Assembly: GCA_022340345.1 (NCBI GenBank)
Contig: JAJDOE010000086.1
Location: forward strand, 1-52,762
Reading direction: 5' to 3'
Source: Gammaproteobacteria bacterium
GTDB taxonomy: Bacteria > Pseudomonadota > Gammaproteobacteria > HyVt-429
Length of the DNA stretch: 52,762 nucleotides
Shown here: one piece after another, positions 1-7,572 of the stretch
Position numbering within the stretch: the first letter of the stretch is position 1
Layout: every line of letters starts with the position of its first letter
Made by a program: the position numbers and the translations under genes
The notes under the pieces: model-generated
Told to the model about the DNA's origin: nothing
Databases searched by the model: none
Seen by the model: only the letters and a program-made list of their open reading frames with translations

Positions 1-35
1 CTTTCTACGTCGGGAAGCTTCGCACAAGGCACGTC

Positions 36-944
36 ATGAACAATTATATTCTGCTGGCAGCCTGTTTCCTGCTTGGGATGATCCTGAGACGCTCGGGGCG
101 GCTTCCGGACAATGCGGCGGCGGCTTTGAACGGGTTTGTAGTGAACATATCCCTCCCGTCCCTGACCCTCATCTACATCCACGATCTCAAGCTCGACGCG
201 AACCTGATCCTGCCGGCGCTGATGGCCTGGATGATGTTCGGCATCGGGTGCTGGTTCTTCTGGATGGCGGCGAAGATTCTCAGCCTGCCCCGTGCCACCA
301 CCGGCGGGTTGATGCTGACCGGCGGCCTCGCGAACACGTCGTTCATCGGGCTGCCCATGATCGATACATTCTATGGTCCGGAGTTTCTCGGGCTGGGCAT
401 CCTCATCGACCAGGTCGGATCCTATTTCGTGCTGTCCACGCTCGGCATCGCAGTGGCGTCATACTACTCGTCCGGGGCTACCCCGCATTTCCGGGCGATA
501 GCAAAGAAGATTCTGCTATTCGCGCCCTTCCAGGCGTTCCTGCTGGCGTTTTTGCTGATGCCGCTGAGCTACCCGGACTGGCTGGACAGCCTGTTGCGAA
601 GTCTTGGCGCCACCCTGATCCCGCTGGCGCTGGTGTCGGTTGGCTACCAACTGCATGTGAGCCACATCCGCGGCAAGGCCGTCGCGCTGACCACCGGCCT
701 GGTATTCAAGCTGCTGCTCGCGCCGGCCGTTATCCTGCTGATTTTCGCCGGCATTTTCGGCGCCGAGGGGACGGTGTTACAGGTAACCGTGTTCGAGGCA
801 GCGATGGCGCCAATGATCGGTGCGAGCATTCTTGCGATGGATCACGAGCTGGACCCGCCACTGCTCACCCTGATGGTGGGTATCGGAATTCCATTGTCGT
901 TTCTTACGCTGCCGGCGTGGTGGTACGTCCTGGGTTTCTTTTAG
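36..944 (+). CDS. AEC-family (auxin efflux carrier-like) membrane transporter
   Basis: A 302-residue integral membrane protein that is hydrophobic over nearly its whole length, with about ten predicted transmembrane segments. Features typical of the AEC/YfdV family are an N-terminal half ending in the stretch TGGLANTSFIGLPM (about residues 94-107), a polar break near residues 145-155 between two five-helix halves, and a second half with GASILAMDHELDPPL. Family members carry organic acids or related anions across the inner membrane; the substrate here cannot be read from sequence. The ATG at 36 is the first in frame after the window edge, and only 35 bases of upstream DNA are visible, so operon membership is unknown. 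It converges on the cyclase-like gene ending at 1042. The family call is firm; the function is only general. Confidence 0.88.
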   Translation: MNNYILLAACFLLGMILRRSGRLPDNAAAALNGFVVNISLPSLTLIYIHDLKLDANLILPALMAWMMFGIGCWFFWMAAKILSLPRATTGGLMLTGGLANTSFIGLPMIDTFYGPEFLGLGILIDQVGSYFVLSTLGIAVASYYSSGATPHFRAIAKKILLFAPFQAFLLAFLLMPLSYPDWLDSLLRSLGATLIPLALVSVGYQLHVSHIRGKAVALTTGLVFKLLLAPAVILLIFAGIFGAEGTVLQVTVFEAAMAPMIGASILAMDHELDPPLLTLMVGIGIPLSFLTLPAWWYVLGFF

Positions 945-961
945 CCGGCCGCGCGTGCTTC

Positions 962-975
962 CCGGTGCGGACCGG
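962..975. terminator. hairpin in convergent gap, no T-tract
   Basis: A perfect 5-bp inverted repeat, CCGGT-gcgg-ACCGG, lies 17 bases after the AEC carrier stop in the gap between two convergent genes. No run of T follows on either strand, so this is at best a weak or Rho-assisted terminator. Confidence 0.25.
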
Positions 976-1041
976 CCCATGGAGTCTCCTTGCACCAATC
1001 TGCTCCGTTGGCAACTTCAAACCCGAGGCAGCAGACGAACC

Positions 1042-3039
1042 TTATTCGGGCAGGCCAGCGGTACGCAGGTCGCGGACCAGAGCCGCGAGCAGTTCCGGCT
1101 TGCCGATGGGTAATCCGCTTCGCACCGAAGCCAGTGTGTATTCGGGATCCAATGCCAGCGCCTCGTTGATCTCCCATTCCGCATCCGAAATTCGGTCCAG
1201 CCGAACAAGTGCAGATGCACGCACCAGGTGTGTGAAAAGGGCGGAATTGTTGCGGTCGAGGGCCTCCTGCAACGGCCCGATGGCCTCCTCGTAGCGCCCC
1301 AGGTTGAACAGTGCGAAGCCCTCGTTCCAGGGGTAGTCAAAGGAATAGTGCGGGTTCAGGTCCATGGCCTTGTGGATCAGGCGGAGCGCATCGGCGCCGT
1401 TTCCCATCCAGTTATTGATGAAGGCCAGCAGTCCGTAACCGTCCGCGTAACTCGGGGAGATTTCCACAGCGCGCCGCGCCGACTCGAGCGCCTGCGGGTA
1501 CTCCCGTCGGTACATGTGCACGTAGGCGAGCGACCAGTTCACGTGGGGCGAAGCATCGTCCAGTTCCACCGCCCGTTGGGCCAGCTCCAGGGCCCGGTCC
1601 AGGCTCTCGGCCGCGTTCGGGCCCCAGCCCCGCGATGCCATCTGGACATAAGAAAGGGCCAGCACCCCGTAAGCGCGGCCAAAGTCCGGATCCAGGGCGA
1701 TGGCCTGGCGGAACAGGTCCCTTGCCTGTTCATTGTCCACCTGGTTGCGCGCCAAGTAGTGCTGCTGGCCGCGCAGGAACAGGTCATAGGCCTTGAAGTT
1801 GCTGCTCGCGGCGCGGCCGATGCGCTTATCCTCGTCCCCCCGTAACTCCACCGACAATGCCTGAACCACGGCGCGGACCACCGTGTCCTGCAGGGAAAAA
1901 ACGTCTTCGGGACGGCCGTCGTAGCGTTCCGCCCACACCGGCTGCTGGCTGGTCGTATCCACCAGCTGCGTGTTGACCCGCAGGTGATCTGTGTCGCGGC
2001 GCACGCTGCCCTCAAGCACGTAGCGCACGTGGAGCTCGCTGGCGATCTTCGCGAGGTCCAGTGCGGCGCCCTTGTAGGCGAAGCTGGAACTACGTGCGAT
2101 CACGCGCAGGTGGGATAGTTTGGACAGGTCGGTGATCAGGTCATCTGCGATGGCGTCAGCGAAGTATTCCTGGTCCGGGTCCCGGTTCAGGTTGGCAAAG
2201 GGCATTACCGCAATGGACCGCTGCGCCTCCCGGTCGGGCGCCATTTCGTAGGTCGGCCACCAGAAGAACGCGGCGGACGCCAGCAGCGCCAGCACTGCAG
2301 TCGGCACAATGAGACGCTTCCAGACAGGTCGGGTCCGGGCGGGGCCTCGGTTTGTTGCTGCGGTTCCTGGCGGGACGCCGGCGGTTCCGCCCGGAATGGC
2401 CTGTTCCGATGCCGGCTGGCCTCCCACGCGCCGGGCCTTGTCGTTGTCCGGTGGTGCCTTTAGCGGAGCGATGCCTTCGGCACCGATCTCGAATACCTCC
2501 AGCGGGCCGTCGCTGCCCTTCAGGTGATACAGGCCGTGGGCCAGCCACACCAGCGGTGGGGTATCCCCGTCCACCGGTGGGTGTGCGCGCACGTACTGGC
2601 GTGCATCATCGAATACCGTCCTGGTCACCAGGATCTGACCGCCGGTTGCGAGCCCCATGACGCGGGCGGCGAGATCAATGGGCATGCCGACCCGCTTTCT
2701 TTCCTGACCGGAACCCGTAACTTCGGTGATCTGGCCCATGTGCAGCCCGATTCGCACCGCCGGGGCCGGACCGGGCCAGTCCTCGGCCTGCAGGCCATGT
2801 TGAAATCGAAGGGCGGCTTCCACCGCGCTGGCGGAAGTAGGGAACAGGGCGTAAAAACCGTCGCCGGTGTCCTGGACGAGTTCCGCGCCGGGAATGTCCT
2901 TGAGGATTTCCAGGAACAGCTGGTCGTGTCGGGCAATAAATTCGCCGTAGGCGGCGACGCCGAGACGCTGCTTGGTCTCCACCGAGCCGACCAGGTCGGT
3001 AAACATCACCACCACCAGGCGTGTGCTGGGTTCACTCAT
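1042..3039 (-). CDS. class III nucleotidyl cyclase-like protein with FlgO-like and TPR domains, altered substrate pocket
   Basis: A 665-residue protein. Domains in order: class III cyclase homology domain (about 8-190), linker, one transmembrane helix (about 250-268, LIVPTAVLALLASAAFF), an FlgO/TolB-N-like domain (about 280-395, starting SIAVMPFANL), then several TPR repeats to the C terminus. The metal-binding aspartates are present (D15 in FTDLVG, D60 in TGDGF). Three substrate-pocket positions differ from the canonical paralogue at 36011-38350: its Lys57 is Gln56 here, Asp114 is Lys115, and the transition-state Asn121 is Asp122; Arg126 is kept. Cyclase activity or base preference is therefore doubtful. 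The cyclase homology lies on the cytoplasmic side and the TPR part probably in the periplasm. The start is the ATG at 3039, with AGGGAGGAACCTG just upstream. It stands alone. Confidence 0.85.
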   Translation of the reverse strand: MSEPSTRLVVVMFTDLVGSVETKQRLGVAAYGEFIARHDQLFLEILKDIPGAELVQDTGDGFYALFPTSASAVEAALRFQHGLQAEDWPGPAPAVRIGLHMGQITEVTGSGQERKRVGMPIDLAARVMGLATGGQILVTRTVFDDARQYVRAHPPVDGDTPPLVWLAHGLYHLKGSDGPLEVFEIGAEGIAPLKAPPDNDKARRVGGQPASEQAIPGGTAGVPPGTAATNRGPARTRPVWKRLIVPTAVLALLASAAFFWWPTYEMAPDREAQRSIAVMPFANLNRDPDQEYFADAIADDLITDLSKLSHLRVIARSSSFAYKGAALDLAKIASELHVRYVLEGSVRRDTDHLRVNTQLVDTTSQQPVWAERYDGRPEDVFSLQDTVVRAVVQALSVELRGDEDKRIGRAASSNFKAYDLFLRGQQHYLARNQVDNEQARDLFRQAIALDPDFGRAYGVLALSYVQMASRGWGPNAAESLDRALELAQRAVELDDASPHVNWSLAYVHMYRREYPQALESARRAVEISPSYADGYGLLAFINNWMGNGADALRLIHKAMDLNPHYSFDYPWNEGFALFNLGRYEEAIGPLQEALDRNNSALFTHLVRASALVRLDRISDAEWEINEALALDPEYTLASVRSGLPIGKPELLAALVRDLRTAGLPE

Positions 3040-3147
3040 CAGGTTCCTCCCTGTTTCCGTCGGGTTTTGACGCGGTCGGTTAGCCCCGGCAATTATCCGT
3101 ATTTTTCTCGAGCCCCAGTATAGGTGGATTGGATCGCCTTCCCCTTC

Positions 3148-3167
3148 CGGGAGTAAGGAAACTCCCG
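3148..3167. promoter_or_regulatory. inverted repeat in divergent intergenic region
   Basis: A perfect 7-bp inverted repeat, CGGGAGT-aaggaa-ACTCCCG, lies between the divergent cyclase-like gene (start 3039) and the small exported peptide gene (start 3299). It could be an operator or an RNA hairpin. No clear -35/-10 pair accompanies it. Confidence 0.3.
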
Positions 3168-3298
3168 TTGGTGCCGCGTCGGCCGTGCCAGGAGTAGTTT
3201 CTCATAAACCACGGAGGTCATATTTCCTCTTGGGCATTGGGATGTACGGCGTACGGAGTACCCGTGAACTGAACCATACCGCCCATCGGAAAAAAGCC

Positions 3299-3514
3299 AT
3301 GAAGACGAAGCAATCCAAATTCCACCTGACCCGCACCATCGGAACCCTGGCTCCCGTGTTCGGCGCGATGTTCGCGGTCCAGGCCCGGGCGGCCCCCGAC
3401 GACCAGAACCCGGTGGTCGTCAGCTCGGGCTTCATCGCTGGCGGAGAGGGCGGCAGCACCATCGGCAACGAATCCGGGATCAGCTGCTTCGTGCCGCAGG
3501 TCGACGAGTGCTGA
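3299..3514 (+). CDS. small exported peptide with two cysteines, unknown function
   Basis: I do not recognise this 71-residue product. It begins MKTKQSKFHLTR, with a basic n-region, followed by a hydrophobic stretch (GTLAPVFGAMFAV) and an AxA-type signal peptidase site, ARA|APD, near residue 31. The predicted mature peptide is about 40 residues, glycine- and serine-rich in the middle, with its only cysteines near the end (CFVPQVDEC), which could form one disulphide. The ATG at 3299 is preferred over the longer in-frame start at 3185 because it places the signal peptide at the N terminus. A hairpin with a T-run follows 65 bases downstream, so it appears to be a single-gene unit. It could be a small envelope protein or a secreted peptide. 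Confidence 0.5.
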   Translation: MKTKQSKFHLTRTIGTLAPVFGAMFAVQARAAPDDQNPVVVSSGFIAGGEGGSTIGNESGISCFVPQVDEC

Positions 3515-3578
3515 GTTCGGATAAAGGGTCCCGCGACCGGCGCAGCGCTGGCCACTCGGGCCCGGAACCGGGAGGGAA

Positions 3579-3605
3579 GACCGCGGGTGCGGGTCATCTT
3601 TTTTT
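3579..3605 (+). terminator. Rho-independent terminator candidate
   Basis: GACCGC pairs with GCGGGTC (one bulged G, short GGT loop) and is followed by ATCTTTTTTTG. It lies about 65 bases after the small exported peptide gene and is one of the few hairpins here with a T-tract. Confidence 0.5.
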
Positions 3606-3782
3606 GTTGTGATGGGAGCGGTCTGGCGGGAAAATGAACGATAAGAGATCGCTCATATTCTTGCGGCTCCCGGGTAATATTTCACGATTCCGGCGGTCCT
3701 ATTTCCTCGCGACCGTGGCCCCCGCCCCGTACAGTGTGCCCACGATACGAAACCAATTCGAAGCCCAACCAGGAAAATCACC

Positions 3783-4274
3783 ATGAACCTGTCCGAACTC
3801 CTGCAAACCCGACCGGAATTTTCCACCTTCAGCCAGCGGGAACTCGCCGCCCTGGAAAAGGCCCTGTGCGTAACCCGCCACGAATCGGGACACCAGTTCC
3901 TGAGCGAGGGCCAGCGTGGCGGGATGATGTTCCTCATTGTCGAGGGCGAGGTGCGCGTGACCCGGAAATCCCACGAGCAATCCGGCTACGAACTGAGCCG
4001 TAAGCTCGGTCCCGGCGACGTTTTCGGTCTCGTTTCCCTGATTGACCCCGGCAAGTGCACCGCGACCGTTTCAGCGGAAACCCCGGTCACCGTGGCCTCG
4101 CTTCCGCGCCAGGCCTTCGTTTTGCTGATGCACAACCATGCGCCGATCGCCACCCATTTCCAGCAACTGGTGACCGATCAGCTGGCCCGGGATCTGCACC
4201 GCCCCGCAAGCGAAATGCAGCGCCTGCTGGCCGACGGCCATACCGGGGCGATCCGCGCGGCGGCGGAGGATTAA
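3783..4274 (+). CDS. stand-alone cyclic-nucleotide-binding-fold protein with degenerate pocket
   Basis: A 163-residue protein made of one CNB (cupin-like) domain (about residues 10-130) and a short helical tail, with no DNA-binding domain. The phosphate-binding cassette can be aligned (FGLVSLIDPGKCTATV, from residue 81), but the usual Glu of FGE is Leu83 and the Arg that holds the cyclic phosphate is Cys92. Canonical cAMP or cGMP binding is therefore unlikely; it may bind another ligand or act by protein contact. The start is well supported by AGGAAA just upstream of the ATG at 3783. It converges on a Crp/Fnr regulator whose pocket is intact. That the pair is functionally linked is inference. 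Confidence 0.8.
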   Translation: MNLSELLQTRPEFSTFSQRELAALEKALCVTRHESGHQFLSEGQRGGMMFLIVEGEVRVTRKSHEQSGYELSRKLGPGDVFGLVSLIDPGKCTATVSAETPVTVASLPRQAFVLLMHNHAPIATHFQQLVTDQLARDLHRPASEMQRLLADGHTGAIRAAAED

Positions 4275-4292
4275 GCGGCGGTGCCAGGGAGA

Positions 4293-4328
4293 TCCGCGAC
4301 GAGGAGAACCTAACCGGTATATCGCGGA
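4293..4328. terminator. stem-loop in convergent gap, no T-tract
   Basis: TCCGCGA (4293-4299) and TCGCGGA (4322-4328) are perfect complements separated by 22 bases. They lie in the gap between the CNB protein gene and the convergent Crp/Fnr gene. No T-run follows. Confidence 0.25.
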
Positions 4329-4411
4329 CCTGGAGAAGGCAGGGCTCGCCCGCTTTTAAAGCAAGGTCCGGAATAACGATAGGCAGTGAGGCCGCCGGTG
4401 GACGCGTGGAT

Positions 4412-5065
4412 TTACCAGGACGAGGGTAGCTGGCGCAGAATAAGAATGCGCTTGTCCTCGGTCTCTATATAGTCACCCGTCGACAGGTCCCGCAGGATTC
4501 GCGTCACCATTTCCCGCGAGGCGCCAACCCGGTTCGCGATGTCTTGGTGGGTCGGGCGGGGCTCGATCACCAGCCTGCCGTCCTGTTCCTCTCCCAGCTC
4601 AAGCAAGGTCCTCCGCACACGACCGTAGACGTCCAGTAGCGCCAGGGTCCTGACACTCTCGCTCAGGTCCCGGATACGACGGGCCATGGCCCGCATCAGG
4701 CGCATACTGGCCAAGGGTTGGGAGGCAATGAAGGTGTTGAAGTCTGCGCGGGAAACTTCATGCAGCACCGCGGGTCCGGTCGTTACTATAGATGCGGACC
4801 GCGGCGCGTCATCGAGCAACGAAAGCTCCCCGAAACAGTCGCCGGGGCCCAGCGTGTTCAGGATGACTTCCTTGCCCTCGGGGGAGGTCAGGAACACCCG
4901 AACCTGGCCGCTGGCGATTATGAAAAAGGACGTGGTCTGGTCCCCTTCGCTGATGATGACCGTGTTCTTCCGGAACGAGCGGGAGACGCCGCGTTGCGAG
5001 AGCGCCTCCATCTCGTCCGCGGTCAGGTCGGAAAACAGCGGGACATTCTGGAAATCGACAGACAT
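4412..5065 (-). CDS. Crp/Fnr-family transcriptional regulator
   Basis: A 217-residue regulator with an N-terminal CNB domain (about 10-120) and a C-terminal winged helix-turn-helix (about 172-210; THQDIANRVGASREMVTRIL). The phosphate-binding cassette is complete: F78-G79-E80 and R89-S90 in FGELSLLDDAPRSASI, so cAMP-type binding is plausible. There is no N-terminal cysteine cluster, which argues against an FNR-type iron-sulphur sensor. The frame is open upstream to 5296, but I chose the ATG at 5065 (MSVDFQNVPLF) because Crp homology begins there and the upstream translation looks non-coding. It is divergent from the transporter-CNB gene at 5329, which it may regulate together with itself. Confidence 0.9.
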   Translation of the reverse strand: MSVDFQNVPLFSDLTADEMEALSQRGVSRSFRKNTVIISEGDQTTSFFIIASGQVRVFLTSPEGKEVILNTLGPGDCFGELSLLDDAPRSASIVTTGPAVLHEVSRADFNTFIASQPLASMRLMRAMARRIRDLSESVRTLALLDVYGRVRRTLLELGEEQDGRLVIEPRPTHQDIANRVGASREMVTRILRDLSTGDYIETEDKRILILRQLPSSW

Positions 5066-5196
5066 CGGGAAATAAGGCCGTGCGCGTAGCCGGGCATTAT
5101 AGGTTGTGTCGTGGGCGCGGCCCACCGGCACCGGGCCGGGTAATTCCTCACAGGCCCGACTGTCATTATTCACCACCCACGGGCACCCGAATCCTT

Positions 5197-5211
5197 TACA
5201 CTTTTTGTGTA
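5197..5211. promoter_or_regulatory. inverted repeat between divergent Crp/Fnr and transporter genes
   Basis: TACAC-ttttt-GTGTA is a perfect 5-bp inverted repeat in the 263-base divergent region. The overlapping TTTACA (5195-5200) resembles a -35 box reading toward the transporter gene, although no good -10 lies at standard spacing. A Crp/Fnr-type operator is a reasonable guess; the half-site does not match TGTGA exactly. Confidence 0.3.
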
Positions 5212-5328
5212 CCGTAAATATCGTCGCCCAGAAGGATTGCCGTGATACCGCACCGGTTTCCTGTGACAAGCGGTCGCTGCGCGTCCCCTCGGGCAAAGCC
5301 CGCCACTCCCAGTAACGGATAGCCGAGT

Positions 5329-7572
5329 ATGTCCCTGGTCGATCGCCTGAGCAGTTTTTTCCTCGTTCACGGGGCGGAGCGGCGCCAGTTTCTCTATCTG
5401 GTGGCGCTGTTCTGGGTGATCGGGGCGGGGCTTGCCGTGGGGCAGGGCGCGGCCCATGCCTTGTTTCTCAAGCGCTATGGGATCGAACACCTGCCGCTGG
5501 TTTACGTTGCCCTCAGCGCGGTATTGGCAGCCACCGGATTCGGGTACGCGGCGGTCATCGATCGTTTCCCGTCCGAGCGCCTGCTCCGGTACGGATTCCT
5601 GGTGATTGTCGTATTGGCACTCGCGAGTAACGGCCTGATGCGCTGGTCCAGTGGTCCGCTGGTGTTCGCCGGATTCTTCCTGCTCTACGAAGTCAGTTCC
5701 GAGTGGCTGCTGGCCCATAGTGGCTGGTATCTCAGCCAGAACCTGGACGTGATGCAACTCAAGCGCCTCACGCCCCTGGTATTGGCGGGCTGGCAACTCG
5801 GCATCCTTTCCGGCGGTCTGCTGCTGGCCGGTGCCGCGCCGCTGGCCGGCGTGGTCAACGTGACCCTGGTCTGGTGCTTGTTGCTGGCCGGCGCCCTCGC
5901 GCTGGTGTGGCAACGTCACCACCGGTACGGTGTCTCCCGCTATTACCGTCCACAGCGGGGCCGGGTGGACACCGGGGCGGGAAACCGTGGCGAGGGCGGG
6001 CTTCGCGCCGTCCTGAAATCTCCGTTTCTTCGCTCATCCCTGCTGGCGATGTTTTTCCTGGTGATTACCATGTACACGCTGACGTATTCCGTGAGCCGCG
6101 TGTACACCACCGCGTTCCAGGATGAAGCCGCGCTTGGCGCCTTTTTCGGCAAGTTGCTGATGCTTACCGGAGGCCTGGCGCTTTTCCTGCAGATCTTCTT
6201 TGTTAGTCGCCTGCTGCGGTGGATCGGTGCGCCCCGGGCGAACCTCGTGTTTCCGGTCGCCGGCCTGGCCAGTTTTGGCCTGCTGTTCTCCAGTTTTGCC
6301 GTGCCCGCCGCGGTGATCGGCAGCGTAGTAAAGGACGCCGTCGTTCCCGCGATCCACCGGCCCGCGCGCCAACTGATGCTGAGCGCGGTTCCTGCGAGCC
6401 TGCAGGGTCGCGCACGGGCAGCCATGCTCGTATGTGTTCCTGCCGCGCTGTGCACCACCGGCCTGTTGCTCCATTTCGGCCAGGAAGCCGGCGGACCGAG
6501 CCTGGTCCTGGGCTTTGGGGCGCTGGCCGCGACGGCCTTGCTGTTTTTTAGCTGGCAGGCGAACGCCGCCTACCCCCGCACGCTGATATCGACTCTTGAA
6601 GACCAGGTGTTTGTTCCGCAAGGCGTTATGGACGTGCCCCATGGCGATACCCTGGCCCCGGGAACGGATGCGGAAAGAGCTTCACCCGAGGAGGAAGGAG
6701 GTACCGTGGAGTCGAACCTGGAACGAGCGATCGAACTGCGCTACGCAGCTGATGTCCTTCATGCGGAACCCGATTCAACACCCCAGGTGCGGTTGCTGGC
6801 GCTGGTCCTGAATGAAAATTGGGCCGCCACGGTGGATCGCTGTCTTAGCAAACTCGCCGAGACGGAAGACAAAAACACTATCGAGACGGTCCGGGCGGCA
6901 CTGCGCAGCCGGGAGGCCCGGCACGTGGCGATGGCGACCGAAGCATTGCACAGCCTGCGGGAAACCCGCTATGCAAGGGAACTCAGCGCCCTGCTGGATC
7001 GGGTCAGTACCACCACGACCTCGTGTCCCGCAAGCGGGCTGCACTTGGCGAGCGTCGCGGATGTCGCCGCCTGGTGCCAGAAATCCGGAGACGCATGGCT
7101 GAGCGAATGCGCCCGGTGCGTGGGGCAGGAAACGATGCCGGAGTTGCTCCGGCGTATTCTGCTGCTCAAGGGAACGTCCGTGTTCCACGAGGTTGGCACC
7201 CACGAACTTCGCATGGTCGCACAGGAGCTTAAGCGGGAGCGGCTTCACGCCGGAGAACGCGTATTCGACATCAACGAGCCCAGCGACCGCTTTTACGTGA
7301 TCGACGTTGGCCGCATCGGTATCTCGACACACCCGACCCCCACCGAAAAAGTCTTCGTGGTGATATTCGGCCCGGGCGGATGTTTCGGGGAAATCGGCTG
7401 TTTCGACCACCTGCCACGCTCTGCCACGGCCCATGTTCTCGAGGATGTGACCCTGCTCGGGCTGGAGAAATCCAAGCTGCACGGGCTGGTCCTGCGCTAC
7501 CCGGAACTGAGCCTGGGATTGCTGCGTGGTATCGGTACGCGCCTGCGCGAAGTGACGCAGGCGGGGAGATGA
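5329..7572 (+). CDS. nucleotide-translocase/MFS-like transporter fused to a CNB domain
   Basis: A 747-residue fusion. Residues about 20-425 form a polytopic membrane region with roughly twelve hydrophobic segments, resembling the ATP/ADP translocase (Npt/Tlc) or MFS group. A charged soluble linker (about 425-620) has helical-repeat character. The C-terminal CNB domain (about 625-745) has an intact cassette, with F686-G687-E688 and R697-S698 in FGEIGCFDHLPRSATA. This suggests a transporter whose activity responds to a cyclic nucleotide; the substrate is unknown. The ATG at 5329 (MSLVDRL) matches the start of the first hydrophobic region. Its stop overlaps the next start (ATGA), so it is probably translationally coupled to the exported protein that follows. 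The fusion is visible directly; gating is inference. Confidence 0.8.
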   Translation: MSLVDRLSSFFLVHGAERRQFLYLVALFWVIGAGLAVGQGAAHALFLKRYGIEHLPLVYVALSAVLAATGFGYAAVIDRFPSERLLRYGFLVIVVLALASNGLMRWSSGPLVFAGFFLLYEVSSEWLLAHSGWYLSQNLDVMQLKRLTPLVLAGWQLGILSGGLLLAGAAPLAGVVNVTLVWCLLLAGALALVWQRHHRYGVSRYYRPQRGRVDTGAGNRGEGGLRAVLKSPFLRSSLLAMFFLVITMYTLTYSVSRVYTTAFQDEAALGAFFGKLLMLTGGLALFLQIFFVSRLLRWIGAPRANLVFPVAGLASFGLLFSSFAVPAAVIGSVVKDAVVPAIHRPARQLMLSAVPASLQGRARAAMLVCVPAALCTTGLLLHFGQEAGGPSLVLGFGALAATALLFFSWQANAAYPRTLISTLEDQVFVPQGVMDVPHGDTLAPGTDAERASPEEEGGTVESNLERAIELRYAADVLHAEPDSTPQVRLLALVLNENWAATVDRCLSKLAETEDKNTIETVRAALRSREARHVAMATEALHSLRETRYARELSALLDRVSTTTTSCPASGLHLASVADVAAWCQKSGDAWLSECARCVGQETMPELLRRILLLKGTSVFHEVGTHELRMVAQELKRERLHAGERVFDINEPSDRFYVIDVGRIGISTHPTPTEKVFVVIFGPGGCFGEIGCFDHLPRSATAHVLEDVTLLGLEKSKLHGLVLRYPELSLGLLRGIGTRLREVTQAGR

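Noticed and set aside
248-1294. 348-codon plus-strand open frame overlapping the AEC carrier
   Set aside because: It is out of frame with a clear membrane carrier and is Arg/Gly/Pro-rich, typical of GC-rich shadows.
5170-5922. 250-codon minus-strand open frame over the transporter N terminus
   Set aside because: The composition is Gln/Glu/His-rich shadow; the plus strand encodes the hydrophobic transporter.
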